From: Chloroflexota bacterium
GTDB lineage: Bacteria; Chloroflexota; UBA6077; JACCZL01
Direction of reading: 5' to 3'
Assembly (NCBI GenBank): GCA_020845495.1
Contig: JADLFM010000112.1
Location: 1-40,589, forward strand
Length of the DNA stretch: 40,589 nt
Shown here piece by piece: positions 34,702 to 40,589 of this stretch. The position numbers and the translations under genes were made by a program. The notes under the pieces were generated by a model. That model saw only the letters and a list, made by a program, of their open reading frames with translations, searched no databases and had not been told where the DNA came from. The stretch's first letter is position 1, and each line of letters opens with the position of its first letter.

Positions 34702-35534
34702 TCCTCGGTTGCCTCGACGCCGTCCCCGACTGGATTGTCGGCGCCACGGTCGTCGTTCTCCACCACCCGCCATCGCGGGTTAACTGGGCCCGTACGCGGC
34801 GCATCGGGAAGCATTGAGAGCAGGCTCGCCGTCTCGCGGATGCGCCGCGCGAGCGGAGCCAATGAGCGAGCTGACGCACCGCGACGCTCCAAGAGCACGC
34901 CGAGACGCTGGCAGGTGCTCGGATGGGAGCCGCGCGCCGCGTAGATCACGAGAGGTCGGCGATCGACTCGATCGAGAGCCGGCCCAACGAGCTGGAGGGC
35001 GGCCCGCACGTCGCCAAATGTCTTCGGGTAGTCCAGCGCGTCGAGGATCGTCCGCTCGGCGTCGCTGACGCACACGTCCGTCCCCTCAACGGCGATCGTC
35101 TCGATGCCATACTCGAAGGCAGCCCTTGGAAGGACGTGAAAGACGAGGCTTGCCGTTCGGAGCCGCCGCGGGCGGTGCTCTCGGGTAACGTAAGCGTCGA
35201 GGATGGATCCGTACACCTGCTGCGACAGGCGATGAACGGAGAACGCCCACCACCCACCGAGGTAGTACGGCTCGTCAGAGAGCAGCACCACCGCGACCAC
35301 TGGAGCGGACACTGCACGTGGCCGAGAGAGCGAGCGAAACGGATGGATCAGGAAGAGGCCGGGCGCAATCCGCTCCAGCAGTCCCTTCTCCAGTAGGCTG
35401 GAGACCACGCTCCTCGTCTCGGAGCCCAGGAGCTGCCGCAACTCGCCAATGGTGACACGACTCCTCCGTTCGCGCTCCCATGCGGCGAGGAGTCCCGTCT
35501 CAGGGCTAGACAGCGCGGTGCTATTGTAGATCAC
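34698..35534 (-). CDS. abiEi: AbiEi-family antitoxin and transcriptional repressor
   Basis: A 278-residue AbiEi-type antitoxin. The N-terminus is a winged helix (VTIGELRQLLGS, VVSSLLEKGLLERIAPGLF), followed by the body with YYLGGWWAFSVHRLSQQVYG, VEGTDVCVSDAERTILDALD and a longer than usual hydrophilic tail. It would neutralise the AbiEii toxin and bind inverted repeats in its own promoter. The GTG start at 35534 sits about 7 nt after a TAGAAT -10 element, so the mRNA is probably leaderless. Three copies of a TGTAGA-type motif lie around the start. Confidence 0.88.
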   Translation of the reverse strand: MIYNSTALSSPETGLLAAWERERRSRVTIGELRQLLGSETRSVVSSLLEKGLLERIAPGLFLIHPFRSLSRPRAVSAPVVAVVLLSDEPYYLGGWWAFSVHRLSQQVYGSILDAYVTREHRPRRLRTASLVFHVLPRAAFEYGIETIAVEGTDVCVSDAERTILDALDYPKTFGDVRAALQLVGPALDRVDRRPLVIYAARGSHPSTCQRLGVLLERRGASARSLAPLARRIRETASLLSMLPDAPRTGPVNPRWRVVENDDRGADNPVGDGVEATEE

Positions 35535-35593
35535 ACGACAATTCTACATCAGCACCAGGATGGGAGTGGCAATTCAGTCGGTCAATCTACAAT
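35523..35593 (-). promoter_or_regulatory. abiE promoter and AbiEi operator repeats
   Basis: ATTGTAGAT (35523-35531) and its exact reverse complement ATCTACAAT (35585-35593) flank the start region, and a related ATTCTACAT lies between them (35541-35549). Read on the minus strand, TAGAAT (35546-35541) is a good -10, with +1 falling on the GTG start codon. AbiEi proteins are known to repress through paired inverted repeats, so these are likely operators. I see no strong -35. Confidence 0.6.
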
Positions 35594-36019
35594 ACAAGCG
35601 AAGCACGTCTACGGCCTGAGATAGCGTCTACGAGTCAGCATACGCCGGCCAGTTGTCGCTGGTTTGAATCCGTTTGGCTCGTCGGCAACTCCACGGCCGG
35701 GTAGGTCCGCTCTGAAATGTTCAGCAGTCCACTGATGGCCACTCGCGCCGAGGAGTCGTTCCGCTCAGCACGCTGCTCGACCTCGTCGGGAGGGATGGAA
35801 TCTTCGCCGACAACGACCTGCTGGCGGTGTCGTTGATCTACATCGGCCTCGAGCTGGCCATCGGCCGGTGATAGCTCAGCCGTCACCGGTGACGTGCTGC
35901 ATACCCATCGCCCAGCCTGCGAGCCGCCGTCGCGCGTGCCGTCTCCGGGAGACGCGTGTCCACGGCCGCTGACACGGGTCACGATCGTCAGTTGACGAGA
36001 CCCGATCGACTTCTCCGGC
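35594..36019. other. Non-coding stretch with a possible gene remnant
   Basis: No convincing intact gene lies between abiEi and the ArsR gene. One short plus-strand run ending at a stop at 35869-35871 reads DLVGRDGIFADNDLLAVSLI and then LELAIGR, which looks like the tail of a real protein but has no upstream part. A minus-strand open frame that spans 35635-36300 is mostly antisense to the ArsR gene and was not accepted. Confidence 0.4.
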
Positions 36020-36048
36020 TTGAACGCATGCCGATATCGGAATATAAT
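36020..36048 (+). promoter_or_regulatory. Leaderless promoter of the ArsR-type operon with internal palindrome
   Basis: TTGAAC (36020-36025), 17 nt, then a perfect TATAAT (36043-36048). The predicted +1 is the A of the ATG at 36055, so the transcript is probably leaderless. The spacer contains the perfect palindrome CCGATATCGG (36031-36040), well placed as an operator for the encoded repressor. Confidence 0.7.
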
Positions 36049-36054
36049 CGCACC

Positions 36055-36396
36055 ATGGCACGAGCAGCGACGACGTCGGATGTCTTCAACGCGATCGCCG
36101 AGCCGCAGCGCCGGGAGATCCTGGTGCTGCTGCGGGGGGGTGAGCGGCCGGTGACCGAGCTGGCCCAGCAACTGGGGATGACCCAGCCGGGGGCGTCCAA
36201 ACACCTGCGGGTGCTCCGAGAGGTCGGACTGGTGCGGGACCGCAAGGCCGGCAAGCAGCGCCTGTACGCCCTTGACGCCCGCGGGCTGCGACCGATCCAC
36301 GAGTGGACCGGCGGGTTCGAGCGGTTCTGGAACGAGAGCTTCGACCGGCTAGACGCGTACGTGCAAGACCTCAAGCAGGCAAGACAGGAGCAGTAG
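36055..36396 (+). CDS. ArsR/SmtB-family winged-helix repressor
   Basis: A 113-residue ArsR-type regulator. FNAIAEPQRREILVLLRGGE starts the domain, TELAQQLGMTQPGASKHLRV is the recognition helix-turn-helix, and GLVRDRKAGKQRLYALD is the wing. It lacks an obvious metal-binding cysteine pair, as is usual for ArsR proteins paired with SRPBCC genes. The C-terminal helix (FERFWNESFDRLDAYVQDL) would dimerise. The ATG at 36055 coincides with the predicted transcription start; longer upstream extension is not needed. It is followed after 3 nt by the SRPBCC gene and probably represses the three-gene operon. Confidence 0.92.
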   Translation: MARAATTSDVFNAIAEPQRREILVLLRGGERPVTELAQQLGMTQPGASKHLRVLREVGLVRDRKAGKQRLYALDARGLRPIHEWTGGFERFWNESFDRLDAYVQDLKQARQEQ

Positions 36397-36399
36397 CTG

Positions 36400-36906
36400 A
36401 TGAGCGTGACTGGACGAGAGGCGCAGCCGCAGTCCGCGACGGCCGACCGCGAGATCGTGATCTCCCGGGTCATCGACGCCCCACGTGAGCTGGTGTTCGA
36501 GGCGTTCACCGAGGTGCGCCACCTGTCGCAGTGGTGGGGACCGGACGGGTTCACCACCACCACGCGGGCGTTCGAGCTCCGCGTCGGCGGGGTGTGGGAC
36601 TTCGTGATGCATGGGCCGGATGGGACGGACTACCAGGAGTGGATCACCTGGACCGAGATCGCCCCGCCGGAGCGGATCGCGCTGCTCCACGGTGAGTCCC
36701 GCGATGACCCGAACGCCTTCGTGTCGGTCCTGACGTTCGCGCCCGACGGCGCGGCGACCCGGATCGAGATGCGCACGGTGTTCCCCACCAGGGAGCTGCG
36801 CGACGAGGCGGTCGAGAAGTACCACGCGATCGAGGGTGGCCAGCAGACCCTGAGCAACCTGGCTGCCTACGTCGCCCAGATCGTTCGGACGGGAGTGGAG
36901 GGCTGA
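36400..36906 (+). CDS. SRPBCC (AHSA1-like) domain protein
   Basis: A 168-residue START/Aha1-like protein of the type often encoded after ArsR regulators. Signature segments are ISRVIDAPRELVFEAFTE, LSQWWGPDGFT, ELRVGGVWDFVMHGPDG and a C-terminal helix containing GGQQTLSNLAAYV. The fold holds a hydrophobic cavity for small ligands; the ligand is unknown. It starts 3 nt after the ArsR stop and overlaps the next gene by 1 nt (TGATG). Confidence 0.92.
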   Translation: MSVTGREAQPQSATADREIVISRVIDAPRELVFEAFTEVRHLSQWWGPDGFTTTTRAFELRVGGVWDFVMHGPDGTDYQEWITWTEIAPPERIALLHGESRDDPNAFVSVLTFAPDGAATRIEMRTVFPTRELRDEAVEKYHAIEGGQQTLSNLAAYVAQIVRTGVEG

Positions 36907-37571
36907 TGGCCGGGAAGGTGTTCTTCAGCGTGTCAATGTCGCTGGACGGGTTCATCGCTCCTCCAGCGGGCAAGGACGCCGGACTCCGTGGCGCTGACGT
37001 GAGCCACGACCCCGAGCAGCAGCTCTGGCTGGCGCGATGGATCGAGCTGCAACAGTGGGTCTTCCCGCAGCGGTTCTTCCGGGAGAACGTCGGTTTCGGC
37101 GAGGGCGGTGAGGAAGGGCGCGACAACGACATCCTACGCGCGACGTTCGAGCGGACCGGCGCGAGCGTGATGGGCAAGCGCATGTTCGACCTCGGCGAGC
37201 AGGCGTGGCCGGAGGACGCGCCGTTCCACACGCCGGTCTTCGTCGTGACGCACGAGCAGCGTGACCCCTGGGAGCGGCCGGGCGGGACCACCTTCCACTT
37301 CGTCAACGACGGCATCGAGACCGCGCTCGACCGGGCCCGCGAGGCCGCCGGCGACCGCGACGTCCGCGTCGCGGGCGGCGGCGCAACGATCTTGGCGTAC
37401 GTGAACGCTGGCCTGATCGACGAGCTCTCGATCGCGCTCTCGCCCGTGCTGTTCGGCTCCGGCATCCGCCTGTTCGAGGGCGTGGACGCGGGCCGCGTCG
37501 CCCTGGAGCCGGTCCGCGCGGAGCCAACGCAGCGGGTGACCCACCTGACCTACGCGGTCCGGCAGCGGTAG
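36906..37571 (+). CDS. Dihydrofolate reductase-like (RibD C-terminal domain) protein
   Basis: A 221-residue protein of the RibD-C/DHFR-like family. It begins FFSVSMSLDGFIA, contains SVMGKRMFDLGEQAW and DVRVAGGGATILAYVNAGLI, and ends with DELSIALSPVLFGSGIRLF, all family hallmarks of NADPH-binding reductases. It completes an ArsR-SRPBCC-RibD operon common in actinobacteria and Chloroflexota, perhaps for detoxification; the substrate is unknown. Confidence 0.9.
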   Translation: MAGKVFFSVSMSLDGFIAPPAGKDAGLRGADVSHDPEQQLWLARWIELQQWVFPQRFFRENVGFGEGGEEGRDNDILRATFERTGASVMGKRMFDLGEQAWPEDAPFHTPVFVVTHEQRDPWERPGGTTFHFVNDGIETALDRAREAAGDRDVRVAGGGATILAYVNAGLIDELSIALSPVLFGSGIRLFEGVDAGRVALEPVRAEPTQRVTHLTYAVRQR

Positions 37572-37835
37572 CGGTCCCGACCCCAGTGCTATCCCGCCGA
37601 GGTCAGCAGCGCGATGAGATCCCGAGAACGGAAAGCTCGTCGAACGACCCGACAGATCAGGGAGTGGTGATCAGCACGTCGCGTGACATGCCGATCCGCA
37701 GGTCTTGAGTATCCCTCGATCTCCATCCGGTGGCTGTGTGTACGTCCAATTTCGCAAATGACGCCAGCCCGGCGAAGGGCCTTTTGGCAGAGTGGACCGC
37801 CGCTGGAGCCCGTGAACTTGCAAGGGAGGCTCACT
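37572..37835. other. 264-nt intergenic region
   Basis: I see no intact gene. The minus strand near 37589-37640 encodes FRSRDLIALLTSAG before a stop, which superficially resembles the start of HicA-type toxins, but nothing beyond it matches. AAGGGAGG at 37822-37829 is the ribosome site of the next gene. Confidence 0.4.
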
Positions 37836-38246
37836 GTGAAGGGTGCACAAACAGGGCGCGTGAGTCACTCATCCCCGCAACCCGAGCATGAGATTCGGCT
37901 GACGAGCCGCAGCGGTCCGAGTGGGCTAGACCATACGACGTACTGGCAGCACTGCGTCTGCGGCTGGGAGAGTCCACACGGGGTGGGAACCCCCGGACTG
38001 CGAGCGGCTGAAGATGCCGCTGCCGAGCACGCCGAGCAATACGGAATGCCGTACAGGAAGTGGCCGGAGGTGCCGGCTGAGATCACCGATCCGGAAGCCC
38101 GAAAGGCCGAAGCCTGGCGAATCTTCCATCAGGAAATCGAGGAGCGCGGCCTGCAGGCCGACTATGACCGACTCATCAAGGCGCTCTGTAATCTTCTCTA
38201 CTCGGCGTATCTGCGGCACCAAGCAGCCGAGGAGGCCGAACGATGA
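37836..38246 (+). CDS. Small hypothetical protein
   Basis: A 136-residue protein starting at a GTG 6 nt after AAGGGAGG (37822-37829). I do not recognise it. It contains a short cysteine pair CVCGWESP in a segment like those that bind a metal or tag a small beta domain, then an Ala/Glu-rich helix (AAEDAAAEHAEQYG) and a C-terminal helix. The stop overlaps the next small frame by ATGA. Confidence 0.55.
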   Translation: MKGAQTGRVSHSSPQPEHEIRLTSRSGPSGLDHTTYWQHCVCGWESPHGVGTPGLRAAEDAAAEHAEQYGMPYRKWPEVPAEITDPEARKAEAWRIFHQEIEERGLQADYDRLIKALCNLLYSAYLRHQAAEEAER

Positions 38247-38428
38247 GCGCTGATCGCTCACGTAGGTGCATCCTCGACGCGCATCCCGATGAGCGTGCAG
38301 CCTTCGACGCCAGCGTCGAACTACACATGAACAGGCCTGGATACCGCCCCGAGGACGTCAAGAAGGCGTGTACTTCGAAGAGCAACCTCGCCGCTGCCGG
38401 AGAGGTTGCGGGGCCGGTGATCCGGTGA
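38243..38428 (+). CDS. Very small hypothetical protein
   Basis: A 61-residue frame starting at an ATG that overlaps the preceding stop (ATGA), the coupling seen throughout this genome. It has no recognisable domain. Its position is the main support; it might be spurious. Confidence 0.35.
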   Translation: MSADRSRRCILDAHPDERAAFDASVELHMNRPGYRPEDVKKACTSKSNLAAAGEVAGPVIR

Positions 38429-38545
38429 CTGATCTCTGTTTCGGTTGCTAAAGGTCGAGCGGGCCGTGCAGTCGTCCGTGTCTGACGGCCGAAGCACGAG
38501 CACCAATGTTTGGGCGACGATACGGAGATCAGTAGGAAGGTCCAC

Positions 38546-39514
38546 ATGCCAAGTGCGCCGCGCGATCCTCCGTGCTCGCGGACAGAGCAGCACGTCCACG
38601 GTGTGACGACGAGTTCTGACGAGGGCTGGCGTTGGTACGATTGCGAGGGGAACGAGCTCGCCGCCGACGATCCGCGTGTCGTGTCAGCACGCTTCTCGGC
38701 CTTGTTGAAGATCGGGAAGATGCTGGGTATCCGATGCGAGCCAGAAGCGCCCGAGTTGACGCCGAGCGAGCGCCACGAGCTCGAAGAGATCGACCGATAT
38801 CTGGCCGAGTCCACGCATCCGCTCGACGTCGCGTTTCCTGACCTCGCGAGGGCCGTTCGGACCTCGAGATACGACGCGGAGGCGGCGTACCTGGAGAGTC
38901 TCGGTCTCGACGAGCGCCGTCGGCTCTTCACCGAGCTCGCCAAAGTTCGGAACAAGATCGGTCGTCATCTGCTGCTCTGCCAGGCGAGCAAGGCGGTGAG
39001 CGAAGCTTTCGCGAGCAACCGAACGCCAGCCGATCGCCGATCGTCGATGCGCCTCGACGTCACCACCGGCACCACCATCGCGTATTGGCGGGCCACAGGC
39101 TATCGTCCGCCGATGACTGAGGAAGAGCGAGCCGAAGAAGCCCGTGCCCTTGAGCAAGCCAAGGCCGAGGTAGAGCGACAGCGACAGAGCGGCGAGTATG
39201 CCCGCAGACAGCAACAAGAGCAGCGCGAGCATGACGAAGCGCTGGCGGAGTTGCGCGCGTGCACGCCCCTGTTCGATCGTCTCCGAGCCGTGCGCTGCCT
39301 GAGCCGGCTCCAGCCGGTCGTGCTCGATCGCCTACTCTCGACCGTCCGCGAGCAGCTCGCCGATACCGATGGCGGCCGGTGGGATGCCATGCTCGTCGAT
39401 GCAGCATGCTTGATGTTTGAGACCCAAGATCAGCAGGAGCGCGTTCGCGATCTCACGGTCTCGTCGCTCCTCGGCCACCTTCGCTGGCTCTCTCCGACTG
39501 ATCGCGTCGGATAG
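38546..39514 (+). CDS. Hypothetical charged protein with central coiled coil
   Basis: A 322-residue protein I cannot assign. The ATG at 38546 follows AGGAAGG (38534-38540) by 5 nt and is preferred to an in-frame TTG at 38510. The N-terminal part has GWRWYDCEGNEL; the middle is a helical region with LDERRRLFTELAKVRNKIG. Residues about 190-235 are a highly charged helix (EEERAEEARALEQAKAEVER) likely to be coiled coil. The C-terminus is helical. No membrane segment or catalytic motif is visible. Confidence 0.6.
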   Translation: MPSAPRDPPCSRTEQHVHGVTTSSDEGWRWYDCEGNELAADDPRVVSARFSALLKIGKMLGIRCEPEAPELTPSERHELEEIDRYLAESTHPLDVAFPDLARAVRTSRYDAEAAYLESLGLDERRRLFTELAKVRNKIGRHLLLCQASKAVSEAFASNRTPADRRSSMRLDVTTGTTIAYWRATGYRPPMTEEERAEEARALEQAKAEVERQRQSGEYARRQQQEQREHDEALAELRACTPLFDRLRAVRCLSRLQPVVLDRLLSTVREQLADTDGGRWDAMLVDAACLMFETQDQQERVRDLTVSSLLGHLRWLSPTDRVG

Positions 39515-39599
39515 CGCTCCCACAAGGTGGAGAAGCGGCCCGGCCAGTGACGCAGACGGCCACGTACGGTGGGGAGCTTCCCAACGTTCCCTTCGGCGA

Positions 39600-40103
39600 T
39601 CAGGTCTCCTGTGCGACCGGTGAACCGGTGGTGGTCGTCGGAGCCTCCTCGCCGCCGGGCTCGGCAGAACCGCTGGGACCGGTTGGTAGGACGACGCGCT
39701 CGTAGATCTGCATCCCGAGCGCATCGGCCACCGCCTGGACGCGGTCGAGGCTGGCTCCGGCATAGCGCCGTGCCTCGTACCGCTGGATCTGCTGCTCCTT
39801 CAGCCCCAGGCGGCGTGCCAGCTCCTTCTGACTCAGCCCAGCCGCGATCCGGGCGCGGATCAGTGCCTCAGGCAGTTGACCGAGCGAGTCGAGCTCCAGC
39901 ACGCGGACGCGGCCCGCCCGGAGCGCGTCGTACTCCGCCAGCTCCTGGCGCAGGTCGGCCAACTGGCTCTCCATCCCCTCGCGGAGCCCCTTGCGGATCC
40001 ACTCCGGACGGTCCTTCGCGTCCTCGTCCAGGCGCGCCAGCGCCTCCTCGAACTCGCGGATCGCGGTTTGCGTCACACGACGCTGCAGCTCGTTGGCGAT
40101 CAT
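39600..40103 (-). CDS. XRE-family helix-turn-helix protein (possible antitoxin)
   Basis: A 167-residue protein with an N-terminal charged helical region and a C-terminal XRE HTH: IRARIAAGLSQKELARRLGL, KEQQIQRYEARRYAGASLDR, VQAVADALGM. The first 80 residues are a coiled-coil-like segment and the last 30 a Thr/Gly/Glu-rich tail. It overlaps the preceding DUF6932-like gene by ATGA, the arrangement of a toxin-antitoxin or regulator pair. Confidence 0.85.
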   Translation of the reverse strand: MIANELQRRVTQTAIREFEEALARLDEDAKDRPEWIRKGLREGMESQLADLRQELAEYDALRAGRVRVLELDSLGQLPEALIRARIAAGLSQKELARRLGLKEQQIQRYEARRYAGASLDRVQAVADALGMQIYERVVLPTGPSGSAEPGGEEAPTTTTGSPVAQET

Positions 40104-40540
40104 GGCAGTGCCCTCAGGTCGAGCGCGACGATGCCCTTGCGATGCCCCGAGCGGTCGCGCTGAAAAAAGTCGATGAAGGTCGTCCCGGTTGGGTCGGCGG
40201 GTGCGTCGGCGAAGAACAGCTCCCCGCCGTACTTCGCCTTCTGGACGCGGCGGTGCGGGTCGAACGTCACGAGAACGGGGTCGAGCAGGGCGGGATCCAC
40301 CCCGCCAGTCTCCCAGCAGCCGTCGAAGTCGCCTGGCTCCTCTTTCGCCGTGACGAAGCTGCCGTCGATGTAGGCCCGGCGGCAGCCGGCGAGCCGCAGC
40401 GCATCGAGCGCCGCTTTGAGCCCGGCCAGCAGCGTGAGCCGGTGCGGCGTCCAGCCGAAGCGGGCAACCAGCTCCTCCCAGGTCGCTTCATGGATCCCGG
40501 ACGGCAGCAGTCCGGTCGATGGCTCGAACGGAGGAATCAT
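40100..40540 (-). CDS. DUF6932-like protein (nucleotidyltransferase-like partner)
   Basis: A 146-residue protein of the DUF6932 type. Family segments are MIPPFEPSTGLLPSGIHEAT, CRRAYIDGSFVTAKEEPGDF and DGCWETGGVDPALLDPVLV, ending IDFFQRDRSGHRKGIVALDL. GSF followed by D-x-D-like acidic residues (GDFDG) recalls minimal nucleotidyltransferases. With the XRE gene it may form a toxin-antitoxin-like pair; this is inference. The ATG at 40540 is preceded by a small palindrome. Confidence 0.8.
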   Translation of the reverse strand: MIPPFEPSTGLLPSGIHEATWEELVARFGWTPHRLTLLAGLKAALDALRLAGCRRAYIDGSFVTAKEEPGDFDGCWETGGVDPALLDPVLVTFDPHRRVQKAKYGGELFFADAPADPTGTTFIDFFQRDRSGHRKGIVALDLRALP

Positions 40541-40547
40541 AGCACCA

Positions 40548-40561
40548 CAACATCCATGTTG
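40548..40561. promoter_or_regulatory. Small palindrome upstream of the DUF6932/XRE pair
   Basis: CAACAT-CC-ATGTTG, 8 nt upstream of the DUF6932-like start codon. It could be an operator for the XRE protein encoded downstream. The window ends 28 nt further on, so the promoter is not fully visible. Confidence 0.4.
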
Positions 40562-40589
40562 GGGCAGGTTACCCGCCGCTGCGGGGGCA

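Noticed and set aside
35635..36300. A 221-residue minus-strand open frame
   Set aside because: Half of it is antisense to the ArsR gene and the rest shows no domain.
37589..37640. Possible HicA toxin remnant
   Set aside because: Only about 14 residues resemble the family start; too short to distinguish from chance.
38176..38955. A 259-residue minus-strand open frame
   Set aside because: Antisense to two plus-strand frames that have ribosome sites and coupling; Ser/Arg-rich composition is typical of a shadow.
1..40589. CRISPR arrays, tRNA or rRNA genes, insertion sequences
   Set aside because: I looked for regularly spaced direct repeats, RNA gene signatures and transposase motifs and saw none. 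The CARF domain alone does not imply a CRISPR locus here.

Overview
The window is GC-rich bacterial chromosome. It has many GTG starts, many 1-4 nt start/stop overlaps (ATGA, TAGTG, TGATG) and several promoters that look leaderless. The gene mix (nurA-herA-sbcD-sbcC, AbiE, ArsR/SRPBCC/RibD-like trio, XRE plus DUF6932-like pair) fits a high-GC, Thermomicrobia-like member of the Chloroflexota. This is inference only: there is no rRNA or other marker gene here. I saw no tRNA, rRNA, CRISPR array, transposase or integrase.

Layout. (1) 1-4559, minus strand: a DNA end-processing operon, nurA-herA-sbcD-sbcC; sbcC runs off the left edge. (2) 4854-9069, plus strand: a CARF-type sensor/regulator (RtcR-like sensor, coiled coil, Fis-type HTH, no sigma-54 AAA+ domain), then an OLD/DUF3696-like ATPase translationally coupled to an unrecognised partner. 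(3) 9210-16618: a type I restriction-modification operon with two tandem hsdM genes, one hsdS and hsdR. (4) 16736-33309: an eight-gene operon with an unknown protein, a Cas4-like Fe-S nuclease, a second unknown, an SF1 helicase, a NERD/pseudokinase/kinase/ATPase fusion, a middle protein, a 1767-residue HerA-type ATPase and a small coiled-coil protein. (5) 33310-33752: a beheaded, frameshifted AbiEi antitoxin remnant marking the right edge of the island. (6) 33838-40540: AbiE toxin-antitoxin pair, ArsR/SRPBCC/RibD-like operon, small hypotheticals and an XRE/DUF6932 pair.

The most interesting signal links these blocks. A 16-bp palindrome, CGTAAC-N4-GTTACG, lies in the gap between nurA and the CARF gene (4726-4741), just upstream of the restriction-modification operon (9099-9114, one mismatch) and just upstream of the eight-gene operon (16648-16663). 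At each site a -10-like hexamer follows 23-25 nt downstream, with no recognisable -35 element. This is the geometry of an activator bound at about -42. The obvious candidate activator is the CARF-HTH protein. I therefore read 1-33309 as a ligand-inducible regulon in which one sensor may switch on end processing, restriction-modification and a large kinase/ATPase/nuclease defence machine together.

The eight-gene operon looks like a hybrid. Its kinase-middle-HerA core resembles, from memory, the kinase/MAD7/MAD8 part of the methylation-associated defence system and the DptF/DptG/DptH restriction proteins, but it also carries a Cas4-like nuclease and a Dna2/Upf1-like helicase. No PglZ, DndCDE or BREX core gene is present.
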